A stretch of DNA of 64,000 bases from positions 186,001-250,000 of the forward strand of contig NZ_CANMQS010000001.1 in the NCBI RefSeq assembly GCF_947500075.1, in the 5' to 3' direction. A model generated the notes under the pieces. It had not been told where the DNA came from and made no database searches. It saw only the letters and a list, made by a program, of their open reading frames with translations. Origin of the DNA: an uncultured Sulfitobacter sp. Its GTDB lineage: Bacteria > Pseudomonadota > Alphaproteobacteria > Rhodobacterales > Rhodobacteraceae. Positions within the stretch are counted from its first letter, which is position 1; every line of letters starts with the position of its first letter. Position numbers and translations under genes: made by a program. Shown one piece after another: positions 38,987 to 47,279 of the stretch.

Positions 38987-39709
38987 ATGTCCCGCGTCGC
39001 ACTCGTCACCGGAGGCAGCCGAGGCATCGGCGCCGCCATTTCCAAGGAACTCAAAGAAGCAGGCTATACCGTTGCGGCCACCTATGCCGGCAACGACGAA
39101 GCCGCCGCCGCCTTTACCGAAGAGACCGGCATCAAGACCTACAAATGGAACGTGGCGGACTATGACAGTTCCACCGCAGGCATTGCGCAGGTCGAAAGCG
39201 ATCTGGGCCCTATCGAAGTGGTCGTGGCCAATGCCGGCATCACCCGTGACGCACCGTTCCACAAGATGACGCCAGAGCAATGGCATCAGGTGATCGACAC
39301 CAACCTCACCGGCGTGTTCAACACCATCCACCCGATCTGGCCCGGCATGCGCGAGCGCAAGTTCGGCCGCATCGTGGTCATCTCCTCCATCAACGGCCAG
39401 AAGGGCCAGTTTGCGCAAGTGAACTACGCCGCGACCAAGGCGGGCGATCTGGGGATCGTGAAATCGCTGGCGCAGGAAGGCGCGCGGGCCAACATCACGG
39501 CCAACGCCATCTGCCCCGGCTATATCGGGACGGACATGGTGATGGCGGTGCCGGAGAAGGTCCGCGAGAGCATCATCGCGCAGATCCCCGCCGGGCGTCT
39601 GGGTGAGCCGGAAGAGATTGCGCGGGCGGTCAAATTCCTCGTGGCGGATGATGCGGGCTTTATCAACGGCTCCACCATCTCAGCCAACGGCGCGCAGTTC
39701 TTCGTGTAA
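38987..39709 (+). CDS. phaB: Acetoacetyl-CoA reductase
   Basis: NADPH-dependent short-chain dehydrogenase making (R)-3-hydroxybutyryl-CoA, 240 residues. Cofactor motif is VTGGSRGIGAAISK; the catalytic Ser-Tyr-Lys set is in VVISSINGQKGQFAQVNYAATKAG; NAGITRD and FINGSTISANGAQFFV are PhaB-like. ATG at 38987 follows GGAG by eight bases and is preferred to the TTG 18 bases upstream. A hairpin terminator follows at once. A polymerase gene phaC is not in the window. Confidence 0.95.
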   Translation: MSRVALVTGGSRGIGAAISKELKEAGYTVAATYAGNDEAAAAFTEETGIKTYKWNVADYDSSTAGIAQVESDLGPIEVVVANAGITRDAPFHKMTPEQWHQVIDTNLTGVFNTIHPIWPGMRERKFGRIVVISSINGQKGQFAQVNYAATKAGDLGIVKSLAQEGARANITANAICPGYIGTDMVMAVPEKVRESIIAQIPAGRLGEPEEIARAVKFLVADDAGFINGSTISANGAQFFV

Positions 39710-39715
39710 AATCTG

Positions 39716-39741
39716 GGCGCGTCCGTTTGTGCGGGCGCGCC
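39716..39741 (+). terminator. Probable phaB terminator
   Basis: GGCGCGTCCG at 39716 pairs with CGGGCGCGCC at 39732 (ten pairs, one G-T wobble) around a six-base loop, six bases after the phaB stop. The following TGTGGCTCTT is only partly T-rich. Confidence 0.65.
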
Positions 39742-39753
39742 TGTGGCTCTTGG

Positions 39754-39822
39754 TGGTCCAAAACAGATTTTGATGAGGGCCAGCCCTCATGCTCCCGGGT
39801 TTTTTGAACCATTTGGAAGGGG
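39754..39822. repeat. Inverted-repeat element, copy 1
   Basis: The right arm (39797-39822) begins GGGTTTTTTGAACCATTTGG and pairs imperfectly with TGGTCCAAAAC at 39754. The inside holds a second stem, ATGAGGG/CCCTCAT, at 39772-39789. The right arm is nearly identical to 52042-52068, so the two are members of one repeat family. No gene is visible between this element and the small genes at 39945 apart from a terminator. Confidence 0.6.
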
Positions 39823-39890
39823 CTTGCGAGGGCTGTGGTTCATTTGGATCTTGTGCTTTTCGGCGACGCAATCAGGGCAGTTTAAAACCA

Positions 39891-39916
39891 AAGGCCGGCT
39901 CAAACGAGCCGGCCTT
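39891..39916 (-). terminator. Terminator of the tandem small-gene pair
   Basis: AAGGCCGGCTC at 39891 and GAGCCGGCCTT at 39906 form a perfect 11-bp stem with loop AAAC. On the minus strand TTTGGTTTTAAA follows, a good U-tract, while the plus side has none. It lies 28 bases after the stop of the second small gene, so it marks a real minus-strand transcript there. Confidence 0.85.
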
Positions 39917-39944
39917 ATGCATGTCGTAAGAAGGGAGCGACCCT

Positions 39945-40061
39945 TCAGCGGCGCGCAGAACGGACCAACCAGTTCCAGGCCGTGGAGAGGGCTTCGCTGC
40001 GGTCGGCATGGGCTTTCTTCATGGCGTCGCGGGCGGCGGGGTTTGTTGTGGCCTCGATCAT
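39945..40061 (-). CDS. Small protein (38 aa), tandem paralogue 2
   Basis: The 38 codons start at an ATG six bases after AAAGGAG, an excellent ribosome site. The product begins MIEATTNPAARDAMKKAHAD and ends in WNWLVRSARR. It is 29/38 identical to the product of the gene just upstream, and both end in Arg-Arg. It is probably one amphipathic basic helix with a tryptophan-rich end. No family is recognised. A strong terminator follows. Duplication plus two good ribosome sites argue for a translated gene. Confidence 0.75.
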   Translation of the reverse strand: MIEATTNPAARDAMKKAHADRSEALSTAWNWLVRSARR

Positions 40062-40086
40062 GGGGGGCTCCTTTGGGAAAAAGTGT

Positions 40087-40203
40087 TTAGCGGCGCGGGC
40101 TGTTGAACAACCAATGCCAGGCGGTGCTGAGCGCGGCACTCCGTTCGGCGTGGGCTTTTTTCATGGCGGCCTGGGCGGCGGGGTTTGTTGTGGCTTCGAA
40201 CAT
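40087..40203 (-). CDS. Small protein (38 aa), tandem paralogue 1
   Basis: First of two tandem small genes, 25 bases upstream of its paralogue. The product begins MFEATTNPAAQAAMKKAHAE and ends in WHWLFNSPRR. GAGGAG lies about 9 bases before the ATG. The shared core is ATTNPAA, AMKKAHA, RS, ALSTAW and WL. The promoter must lie in the 114-base gap shared with the LysR gene. Function unknown; no transmembrane segment or signal is evident. Confidence 0.75.
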   Translation of the reverse strand: MFEATTNPAAQAAMKKAHAERSAALSTAWHWLFNSPRR

Positions 40204-40302
40204 GGGTGTCTCTCCTCGATGATGCTGCATGAGTGTTTCTGAATTGAGACATATATGGACCTTGTGCAGATTGCTGACAAACGAGACTTTTCAACGCTTC
40301 AG

Positions 40303-40317
40303 TTAAGTTATACTTAA
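40303..40317. promoter_or_regulatory. Putative LysR autoregulatory operator
   Basis: TTAAGT-TAT-ACTTAA is a perfect inverted repeat of the T-N11-A type used by LysR regulators. It ends 6 bases before the LysR start codon and so overlaps its promoter or leader; binding there would repress the regulator's own gene. The divergent small-gene promoter is also near. Confidence 0.5.
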
Positions 40318-40323
40318 GTGACT

Positions 40324-41262
40324 ATGTCCTTACCCCTGCCCCCCTTGACCGCCCTGCGTGCCTTTGATGCCGCCGCCCGCCATATGTCGTTTGCCAAGGC
40401 GGCGGCGGAATTGAGCGTGACCCCTGCGGCGTTGAGCTTTCAGATCAAATCGCTGGAGGCGCATCTGGGCGCACCGCTGTTTCGTCGGCTCAACCGCGCG
40501 GTGGAGCTGACGGATGCGGGCCGCGCGCTGGCGCCGGATGCGCAGGCGGGGTTTGAAACCCTGACCAATGGCTGGCGTGCCGCACAGCGCACGCAGGACC
40601 ATCAGTCGCTTACCGTCACCGCAGGCCCGGCGTTTACTGCCAAGTGGCTGGCCCCGCGTCTGTATGATTTCGCGCAGGAACACCCGGAGATTGAGCTGCG
40701 CTTTTCTGCCTCGCTCAGACGGATGGATTTCATGCGCGACGACATTGATGTGGCCATCCGCTTTGGCTACGGGCCTGATCCGGGGCTCTATTCCCTGCCT
40801 TTGGCGAAGGAATGGGTCACCCCGGTGATGTTGCCGGAGATGGCCGCGCGGTTTCCAACACCCGAAAGTCTGGTGGACGCGGTTCTGATCATCGACGAAT
40901 CCATTGATTTTCTGGATCCGCCCACGGATTGGGCGGCGTGGGCGCGGGGCATCGGGATTGCGCCGCTTGTCCCCGCTGGCCCGCGGTTTTCACAGGCCGA
41001 TCACGCCATGGATGCCGCACTGGCCGGCATTGGCGTGGCGCTGGGACGGCGCGCGCTGGTGATCAAGGATCTGGCGGAGGGGCGGCTGGTCGCCCCTTAC
41101 GGCAAGGCGCTGCAAACCGGGGCAAGGTTCCGGTTTCTGTGTCCCGAAGGCGCAGAAACGCGCCCGCAGATCGCCGCGTTTCAGGAATGGATCTTGCGGG
41201 AGATCGACAAAACCGCCCATATCGCAGATGCGTTTGAGATGATCGGCAGGGCAGAACCATGA
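40324..41262 (+). CDS. LysR-family transcriptional regulator (GcvA-like)
   Basis: About 312 residues. The N-terminal winged helix is LTALRAFDAAARHMSFAKAAAELSVTPAALSFQIKSLE (shown in part by family), of the GcvA subgroup, followed by a type 2 periplasmic-binding-like effector domain. ATG at 40324 is chosen; a GTG six bases upstream is possible. The stop overlaps the start of the DMT transporter gene by four bases, so the regulator and exporter are coupled and the exported compound or a relative may be the effector. Confidence 0.9.
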   Translation: MSLPLPPLTALRAFDAAARHMSFAKAAAELSVTPAALSFQIKSLEAHLGAPLFRRLNRAVELTDAGRALAPDAQAGFETLTNGWRAAQRTQDHQSLTVTAGPAFTAKWLAPRLYDFAQEHPEIELRFSASLRRMDFMRDDIDVAIRFGYGPDPGLYSLPLAKEWVTPVMLPEMAARFPTPESLVDAVLIIDESIDFLDPPTDWAAWARGIGIAPLVPAGPRFSQADHAMDAALAGIGVALGRRALVIKDLAEGRLVAPYGKALQTGARFRFLCPEGAETRPQIAAFQEWILREIDKTAHIADAFEMIGRAEP

Positions 41263-42119
41263 CACGACACCGCGCCACCACCATTGGATTTGTCGCTGTG
41301 CTGCTTTGGGCTTTGCTGGCGCTGTTTACCGTGGGCAGCGCACCAACGCCGCCGTTTCTGCTGAATACGTTGTGTTTTGCGCTTGGCGGCACGTTGGGGC
41401 TGATCTGGGCGGCGCGCACGGGCGCGCTGCGGGGGTTGAGGCAGGTGCCGCTGCGGGTCTATGTCTTCGGCACACTTGGTCTCTTTGGCTATCACGCGCT
41501 CTATTTCTCAGCCCTCAGGCTGGCGCCTGCGGCACAGGCCGGGTTGATTGCCTACCTCTGGCCGCTGCTGATCGTGGTCTTTTCCGGCCTGCTGCCCGGA
41601 GAGCAGCTGCGCCGGGGGCATATCATCGGAGCAGTCATGGGGTTTGCCGGGGCGGCGCTGATCATCACGGGGGGCGGCGCGGGGTTTGAGGGACAATATC
41701 TGGCGGGCTACGGTCTGGCGCTTCTGTGTGCGCTGACGTGGTCCGGCTATTCGGTGCTGTCACGGCGTGTGGGCGATGCGCCAACGGCATCGGTCGCGGT
41801 GTTCTGTCTGGCGACGGCGGCGCTGTCCCTGCCATTACATCTGATGTTTGAAGAGACGGTTCTGCCCACGACACCCCTTGGGTGGGCGGCGATTGCGGGT
41901 CTTGGCATCGGCCCGGTGGGACTGGCGTTCTTTGTCTGGGATATCGGCGTCAAACACGGGGACATCCAACTGCTCGGCACGTCCTCTTACGCAGCACCGC
42001 TGTTGTCCACACTGGTGCTGGTCATCGCCGGAGTGGCCGCCCCCGGCATGGTGTTGCTATGGGCGGCGCTGTTGATTACTGGCGGCGCGCTGGCCGCGGC
42101 ACGCGCCAGTTGGTCTTAG
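41259..42119 (+). CDS. DMT-superfamily (EamA-type) transporter
   Basis: A 286-residue inner-membrane protein with ten hydrophobic helices in two EamA repeats, e.g. TTIGFVAVLLWALLALFTVG and GYGLALLCALTWSGYSVLSRR. It resembles YddG-like exporters of aromatic amino acids, but the substrate cannot be fixed. It is translated from a start overlapping the LysR gene and ends two bases before the convergent DUF465 gene. Confidence 0.88.
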   Translation: MTRHRATTIGFVAVLLWALLALFTVGSAPTPPFLLNTLCFALGGTLGLIWAARTGALRGLRQVPLRVYVFGTLGLFGYHALYFSALRLAPAAQAGLIAYLWPLLIVVFSGLLPGEQLRRGHIIGAVMGFAGAALIITGGGAGFEGQYLAGYGLALLCALTWSGYSVLSRRVGDAPTASVAVFCLATAALSLPLHLMFEETVLPTTPLGWAAIAGLGIGPVGLAFFVWDIGVKHGDIQLLGTSSYAAPLLSTLVLVIAGVAAPGMVLLWAALLITGGALAAARASWS

Positions 42120-42121
42120 GG

Positions 42122-42286
42122 CTAACTGGAAAGGCGCATAATCTCCTCTTTCAAGCGCAGCTTTTCCTTTTTCATCGTCGCAACTTCCAGATCGTCAATC
42201 CCGGGTGCACGTTGTGCGGATTCGACTGCTTCGCTCATTTCCCGGTGTTTCTTTTTCAGCGTCTCCAGATGCGCGTTGAGAGCCAT
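42122..42286 (-). CDS. DUF465 family small coiled-coil protein
   Basis: A 54-residue helical protein of the DUF465/YdcH type: ALNAHLETLKKKHREMSEAVE, then KKEKLRLKEEIMRL. The family is widespread in proteobacteria and has no settled function. The start at 42286 has GGAGGA five bases upstream; longer forms from 42298 or 42328 would overlap that site. Confidence 0.9.
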   Translation of the reverse strand: MALNAHLETLKKKHREMSEAVESAQRAPGIDDLEVATMKKEKLRLKEEIMRLSS

Positions 42287-42397
42287 ATATTCCTCCATTT
42301 GTGAAACGTCAGGTCTTGATAGGACCACAGAAAACGGCGTCTGTCACGCCGCCCTGCAGCATAACCGCCGGTTGTGCTAACATCCGGTTAAGATGGG

Positions 42398-43150
42398 CTA
42401 GTAATTCAGCGCAGCGCCCCGGCGCAGCACATCGCGGATCATCGGCACATAGCTGTCCCCGTCGTGGGTATGCGCCGCCCCCTGATGCAGAACCAGCGGC
42501 GGATGCAGGCGAAAGGCCGCGCGCCCGTTCTTGCGCGCCCGCAGGATCACCCGGTCTGCTTCGCGCCCGGCGCGGGCGGCCAGCGGCAGCACTTCGACAG
42601 AGCCAAGGTCATGCGGCAGGGCCCGGATCAGGTCCGGCAGACGTGCCGTCCGGTGGATAAAAGTCGCCACCCCTTTGGGGGCCAGGCGTTTGCCCGCAAC
42701 CTGCATCCATTTGGCCAGCGGGGTTTGCTCCCCATGGGCGGCCTCCCGCGCGGGATCGTCCGAGGAGACGGAAGCGGCGCGGTCATAGTAAGGCGGGTTG
42801 GCAAGGACATGGTCAAACTGCCGGTCCCGCACGGTGAGGGGCAGGTCGGCCAGATCGGCACAGACCACCTCCAGCGCGCCCTGCCCGTTCTGCTGCGCCA
42901 GTGCCGCCATGTCCGGCTGCCGCTCCACCCCGGTCAGCACCAGGCCGGGCACCCGCGCGGCGAGACAAAGTATCGCAGCCCCCGCCCCGCAGCCCAGTTC
43001 CAGCACACGCTGTCCCGGCGTCGCGGGAAGGCTTGCGGCGAGCAATACCGCGTCCACACCCGCACGGTATCCCTCACGTGGCTGTAAAAGCTGCACTTTT
43101 CCGCCCAAAAAGGCGTCCACTGTCAGATCCTGAGACGCAAAACCGCTCAC
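42398..43150 (-). CDS. tRNA1(Val) (adenine-N6)-methyltransferase-like protein
   Basis: A 250-residue SAM methyltransferase of the TrmN6/YfiC type. Motif I is VLELGCGAGAAILCLAARV and the amino-methyltransferase motif IV is NPPYY, which shows methylation of an exocyclic amine. EcoTrmN6 modifies A37 of tRNA-Val, but alphaproteobacterial relatives may act on another nucleic acid. Its ATG overlaps the end of the DUF2007 gene by four bases. Confidence 0.85.
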   Translation of the reverse strand: MSGFASQDLTVDAFLGGKVQLLQPREGYRAGVDAVLLAASLPATPGQRVLELGCGAGAAILCLAARVPGLVLTGVERQPDMAALAQQNGQGALEVVCADLADLPLTVRDRQFDHVLANPPYYDRAASVSSDDPAREAAHGEQTPLAKWMQVAGKRLAPKGVATFIHRTARLPDLIRALPHDLGSVEVLPLAARAGREADRVILRARKNGRAAFRLHPPLVLHQGAAHTHDGDSYVPMIRDVLRRGAALNY

Positions 43151-43362
43151 ATCCCCAACGGAATGTCGTTGTCCAGCAGCACCCGCACTGCGGCGTCATG
43201 GTCATTGGGGTGCACCATCAGACGCCGGGGGAAAATCCCGATCCCCCCTTCGAGCACGCTCATGTTTACGTCCTGCTCGAAGCAGGCTATATCCTCGCCC
43301 TCAAGAAGGGCCATGGCAAAGGCGATGACGGTGATATCGGTGCTGCGCAAGAGTTCCTTCAT
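43147..43362 (-). CDS. DUF2007 domain-containing protein
   Basis: A 71-residue protein of the DUF2007 family: MKELLRSTDITVIAFAMALLE with the conserved acidic DQDV-like FEQDVNMSVLEGG and a C-terminal RRLMVHPNDHDAAVRVL. It resembles the PII-like signalling fold. Function unknown. The start is divergent from the polyprenyl synthase gene, and translation should be coupled to the methyltransferase gene. Confidence 0.88.
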   Translation of the reverse strand: MKELLRSTDITVIAFAMALLEGEDIACFEQDVNMSVLEGGIGIFPRRLMVHPNDHDAAVRVLLDNDIPLGM

Positions 43363-43413
43363 ACCTTTTTATGTGGGCCCCTGAGGCCGATTTGTCGAGC
43401 CTTGGATAGGGTC

Positions 43414-44418
43414 ATGTTGATGAAAAACGCCACGCAGGCAAAACCGCATGACCGGTTGGCCGCCTATCTTGAAAGCGACATGGCCGAAGTGGGCACGTTG
43501 ATCCGCGCGCGGATGGCCTCGGAACATGCGCCGCGCATCCCGGAAGTGACCGCGCATCTGGTGGAGGCAGGCGGCAAGCGTCTGCGCCCGATGCTGGTGC
43601 TGGCGGCGGCGCGGATGTGTGGCTATGACGGCCCCTATCACGTGCATCTGGCCGCCACGGTGGAGTTCATTCACACCGCGACCCTGCTGCATGACGATGT
43701 GGTCGACGAAAGCCAGCAGCGGCGCGGGCGGCCCACGGCGAACCTGCTGTGGGACAACCAGTCTTCCGTGCTGGTGGGGGATTACCTCTTTGCCCGCAGT
43801 TTCCAGTTGATGACCGAGCCCGGCTCCATGCGGGTGATGAAGATCCTGTCGAATGCAGCCGCGACCATTGCCGAAGGCGAGGTGTTGCAGCTGACGGCCG
43901 CGCAGAACCTCAAGACGGATGAAGGCATTTATCTGCAAGTGGTGCGCGGCAAGACGGCGGCACTGTTCTCCGCCGCCACCGAAGTGGGCGGCGTGATTGC
44001 GGGCGCGGAGGATGCGACGGTGAAGGCGCTGTTTGACTATGGCGATGCGCTGGGGATTGCGTTCCAGATTGTCGATGACCTGCTGGATTATCAAGGGCAG
44101 GCAGACACCACCGGCAAGAACGTCGGCGATGATTTCAGGGAGCGCAAGCTGACCCTGCCGCTGATCAAAGCCGTGGCCAAGGCCGATGCGGAAGAGCGGG
44201 CGTTCTGGGAACGCACCATTGAAAAGGGGCGTCAGGAAGACGGCGATCTGGAACAGGCAATGGCGCTGATGGTGAAGCATGGCACGCTGGAGGCCACCAA
44301 GGCCGATGCGCTGGGATGGGCGCAGAAAGCCAACGCAGCACTCGCTCCCCTGCCCGATCACGACCTCAAAACCATGCTGCTGGATCTGAGTGACTATGTC
44401 GTCAGCCGGGTGAGCTAG
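43414..44418 (+). CDS. ispB: Long-chain polyprenyl diphosphate synthase (ubiquinone side chain)
   Basis: It elongates farnesyl or geranylgeranyl diphosphate with isopentenyl diphosphate; in this group the product is probably decaprenyl for ubiquinone-10, so ddsA would also be a fitting name. The first aspartate-rich motif is LLHDDVVDES and the second VDDLLDYQ; GGKRLRPMLVLAAA is typical. Two ATGs (43414 and 43420) follow TAGGG; 43414 gives 334 residues. The last 17 bases overlap the end of ispE on the other strand. Confidence 0.92.
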   Translation: MLMKNATQAKPHDRLAAYLESDMAEVGTLIRARMASEHAPRIPEVTAHLVEAGGKRLRPMLVLAAARMCGYDGPYHVHLAATVEFIHTATLLHDDVVDESQQRRGRPTANLLWDNQSSVLVGDYLFARSFQLMTEPGSMRVMKILSNAAATIAEGEVLQLTAAQNLKTDEGIYLQVVRGKTAALFSAATEVGGVIAGAEDATVKALFDYGDALGIAFQIVDDLLDYQGQADTTGKNVGDDFRERKLTLPLIKAVAKADAEERAFWERTIEKGRQEDGDLEQAMALMVKHGTLEATKADALGWAQKANAALAPLPDHDLKTMLLDLSDYVVSRVS

Positions 44419-45397
44419 ACCCTTCGGTCTTTGCCTTTTCGGCATCAGCTACTTCCGCCGCAGCGTCCGATGCCCATTCCAGGCGCGGTTTTGCGGCATT
44501 GCTCATCGAGGTCAGGCGCGTGTTGCGGACCCACCACGCCGGATTGGCTTTGGAGATACGTTCCGCCGCGTCCCTTGCGCGTTCCTTGTTCGGAAAGATC
44601 CCGAAACAGGTGGCACCCGATCCGGACATGCGCGCGAACATACAGTCCTTGTCATGTTCCAGCGCATCGATCGCATCGCGGATTTCGGGGACAAGCGCCA
44701 TCGCAGGGGCCTGCAAATCGTTGCGCTGCTCCTTGAGCCACAGGGCCAGTTCATACACCCCGGCAAAGCGCGGCAGGCGCGCGGGCATAGGCGCGTTGTT
44801 CTTGTCATCCAGTGCTTTGAAGATCCGCGGGGTGGAGACGCCGACCCGTGGGTTGACCAGCACCGCGTCCATCCCCGGCAGATTTTCCACAAGGTTCAAC
44901 GTCTCTCCGACGCCCTGCATCCGCGCGGCCTTGCACGACAGGCACACAGGAATGTCCGCACCCAGCGCCAGCAGGCGTTCGGCAAAAGGCGTCTGGCCGG
45001 GGTCATAGGCATCATCACCTGTCTCCCCGCCGCTCCAGATGCACATGAGTGCGCGAAAGGCGGCTGCGGCATCCGCTGATCCCCCGCCAATACCAGAGGC
45101 AATCGGCAGGTGTTTTTCCAGCAGGAACGCCGCACCGGGCATATCCTGAAACTGGCGCGCGACCTTCAGGATAAGGTTGTCCGCGTCCTCGGGCACGTTG
45201 TCCCCTTCCGGCCCGACGCAGCGCAGCGACAGCACATCGCCGGGGGTCACCGTGACCGTGTCCCCACGCGTGGCGAAGGCGATAAGGGAATCCAGCGTGT
45301 GATAGCCATCATCGCGCTGTCCCGTCACATGCAGGGTCAGATTGACCTTGGCCGGGGCAAACACCGTGACGCGCAGCAATTCGTCGTTCACCCTCAT
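44402..45397 (-). CDS. ispE: 4-diphosphocytidyl-2-C-methyl-D-erythritol kinase
   Basis: GHMP kinase of the MEP pathway, phosphorylating CDP-ME on the way to isopentenyl diphosphate. The N-terminal AFAPAKVNLTLHVTGQR-like segment (here VFAPAKVNL) and the ATP loop LPIASGIGGGSADAAAAFRAL are clear. It has a basic, acidic-rich C-terminal extension of about 30 residues. The start is uncertain: ATG at 45397, GTG at 45400, or TTG at 45409 overlapping the previous stop. The C-terminus overlaps ispB antisense by 17 bases; both genes serve isoprenoid synthesis. Confidence 0.92.
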   Translation of the reverse strand: MRVNDELLRVTVFAPAKVNLTLHVTGQRDDGYHTLDSLIAFATRGDTVTVTPGDVLSLRCVGPEGDNVPEDADNLILKVARQFQDMPGAAFLLEKHLPIASGIGGGSADAAAAFRALMCIWSGGETGDDAYDPGQTPFAERLLALGADIPVCLSCKAARMQGVGETLNLVENLPGMDAVLVNPRVGVSTPRIFKALDDKNNAPMPARLPRFAGVYELALWLKEQRNDLQAPAMALVPEIRDAIDALEHDKDCMFARMSGSGATCFGIFPNKERARDAAERISKANPAWWVRNTRLTSMSNAAKPRLEWASDAAAEVADAEKAKTEGSSSPG

Positions 45398-45405
45398 CAC
45401 CGGGC

Positions 45406-47121
45406 TCAAATGTCCTGGCTGGCCCCGAGGGGGGCTGCGCCTTCCTCTTCCAGCACCTGATCAAGACCGACATCCAGCTTGCGGCGAATGCGCTCGGGGT
45501 CTGCCTCCCCATCGGTGTCTTCGGGGTCAATGAAAGACAGGGCACGGCGCCACTGGAATTCCGCTTCACGGTAGCGGCCCACAGCCCAATAGACATCGCC
45601 CAGATGATCGTTGACCACCGGATCCACCGGGATCAGCTCAACCGCGCGCTCCATCTGGCCCACGGCTTCTTCGTAGCGGCCGAGGCGGAAGAGCACCCAA
45701 CCCAGCGAATCCACGATATAGCCGCTGTCCGGGCTGGCCGCGACCGCGCGTTCGATCATGTCGAGCGCTTCGTCCAGATTGCGTTTCTGTTCCACCATCG
45801 AATAGCCAAGGTAGTTCAGCACCTGCGGCTGTTCGGGATTGATGCTGAGCGCGGCACGGAAATCCGCCTCGGACGCGGCATCATTGCCGGAGCGTTCATG
45901 GGCGATGCCGCGTGAGTAGAACAGCACCCAACGGGCGCGGCGGTTGTCGGGCACCCGTTCAACAGCGCGGTCATAGGCTTCGATGGCTTCCGCGAATTTC
46001 TCCTGACGGCGCAGGACATCGCCCAACGTGGAATGGACCACTGCCAACTGGTTGTGGGTGCGGGCCAATTGTTCAAGCACTTCAATCGCTTGATCCACCT
46101 TGCCTGAGCGGCGCAGCGCATCCGCCCGGCCCAGTTCAGCGGCATGAAAGGCGGGGTCTTGATCGGGGACATCGCGGTATTCTTCAATCGCCAGATCGTA
46201 TTGCCCCAGCGCTTCCAGCAAGCCAGCCGTCAGCAGCAATGCGTCGATATGTGTGGGCCGCAGATAACGCGCCACACGGGTATAGAGCAGCACGTAGTAG
46301 TCACCCGCATCCTCGGATTTGAGCACCGCGCCAAAGGTAAAGAACACCTCTGCAATGCCTTGCCGCGCATTGCGCACATGGCTGTAGGAGACCTCATCCC
46401 CGTTCTCCAACGCGGTGATCAACCCGTCGAGTTCAGGATCGGTGCCATTGCCAAAGGCTTCACGGATCAGGGTCACTGCATCTTCCCGGCGGTCAAGCTG
46501 TGCCAGCACCTCTGCATGGGCCACAACGCCGCGACGGGTTTGCCCGGCAGTGCCCGCCTGATCGCTTGAGAATATCGCTTCCGCGCCTTCGAAATCCCCG
46601 ACTGAGGCAAGCGCCAAGGCCTTGTGATACATCACAAATCCACGCATCCCCGGTTGTTCGCTCAGCGTATCGAACGCCGCCAGTGCAGTGCTCACATCGC
46701 CCTGCCCCATATGCGCCCATGCCTTGACCAGACCATCGACCCAAGGGCCAATCCCGCTTTTGTCATCTTCCTGCGCCAGCAGGGCCGCGTAGTCTTCCTC
46801 CCGCGCCAATGCCGCGGTGATCACGATGCGCGCCACCTGACTGCTGGCGTTCTTCTCCGCCAGTTGGCGGGCCAGCGGGTAGGCTTTGCCGATCTCGCCC
46901 AGTGACAGCAACGACAGTGTCGAGCTTTCGATCAACTCCACATTCTGCGGATCCCGTGCGAGCGCCTGCGTATAGTAGCGCGCCGCCTCGTTGTAGTCGC
47001 TGCGCAGCGCGGCTTGCCGGCCGGCCAGGTAGGACCCCGCCACAGACTGCGCCACCACCGGATAGGCCAGAGACCCGGCCACAGCCGCCGCAGCGATAGT
47101 GCTTAAGACAATGCGAAACAT
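45406..47121 (-). CDS. Exported tetratricopeptide-repeat protein
   Basis: A 571-residue protein with an N-terminal signal (MFRIVLSTIAAAAVAGSLAYPVVAQ, in part) and many TPR units: AARYYTQALARDPQNVELI, AIEAYDRAVERVPDNRRARW and ALDMIERAVAASPDSGYIVDSLGW are examples. Likely a periplasmic or membrane-anchored scaffold for envelope complexes; no enzyme domain. ATG at 47121 is chosen over the TTG six bases upstream. It is followed by ispE after eight bases, an arrangement common in roseobacters. Confidence 0.88.
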   Translation of the reverse strand: MFRIVLSTIAAAAVAGSLAYPVVAQSVAGSYLAGRQAALRSDYNEAARYYTQALARDPQNVELIESSTLSLLSLGEIGKAYPLARQLAEKNASSQVARIVITAALAREEDYAALLAQEDDKSGIGPWVDGLVKAWAHMGQGDVSTALAAFDTLSEQPGMRGFVMYHKALALASVGDFEGAEAIFSSDQAGTAGQTRRGVVAHAEVLAQLDRREDAVTLIREAFGNGTDPELDGLITALENGDEVSYSHVRNARQGIAEVFFTFGAVLKSEDAGDYYVLLYTRVARYLRPTHIDALLLTAGLLEALGQYDLAIEEYRDVPDQDPAFHAAELGRADALRRSGKVDQAIEVLEQLARTHNQLAVVHSTLGDVLRRQEKFAEAIEAYDRAVERVPDNRRARWVLFYSRGIAHERSGNDAASEADFRAALSINPEQPQVLNYLGYSMVEQKRNLDEALDMIERAVAASPDSGYIVDSLGWVLFRLGRYEEAVGQMERAVELIPVDPVVNDHLGDVYWAVGRYREAEFQWRRALSFIDPEDTDGEADPERIRRKLDVGLDQVLEEEGAAPLGASQDI

Positions 47122-47235
47122 GCGCAATTTACCCCGTTATCATTTTGGCAAAGGCTAGCAGGTCTGTGTGCAATCGCAATGCAGGAGCAGGCCGATGACA
47201 GGCACGTGACAGCAACATGCCTTGCAAAGACGCAA

Positions 47236-47259
47236 AAGGGCGAGACTTTGCCCGCCCTT
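47236..47259 (-). terminator. Probable ETF-QO terminator
   Basis: AAGGGCG at 47236 pairs with CGCCCTT at 47253 around a ten-base loop; on the minus strand TTGCGTCTTTG follows. It lies 21 bases past the ETF-QO stop and before the TPR gene. Confidence 0.6.
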
Positions 47260-47279
47260 CACCTGAGAAGTGATATGCC

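Noticed and set aside
42901..43413. N-terminal extension of the polyprenyl synthase by 171 codons
   Set aside because: It lies opposite the DUF2007 and TrmN6-like genes and the family starts near the ATG at 43414.
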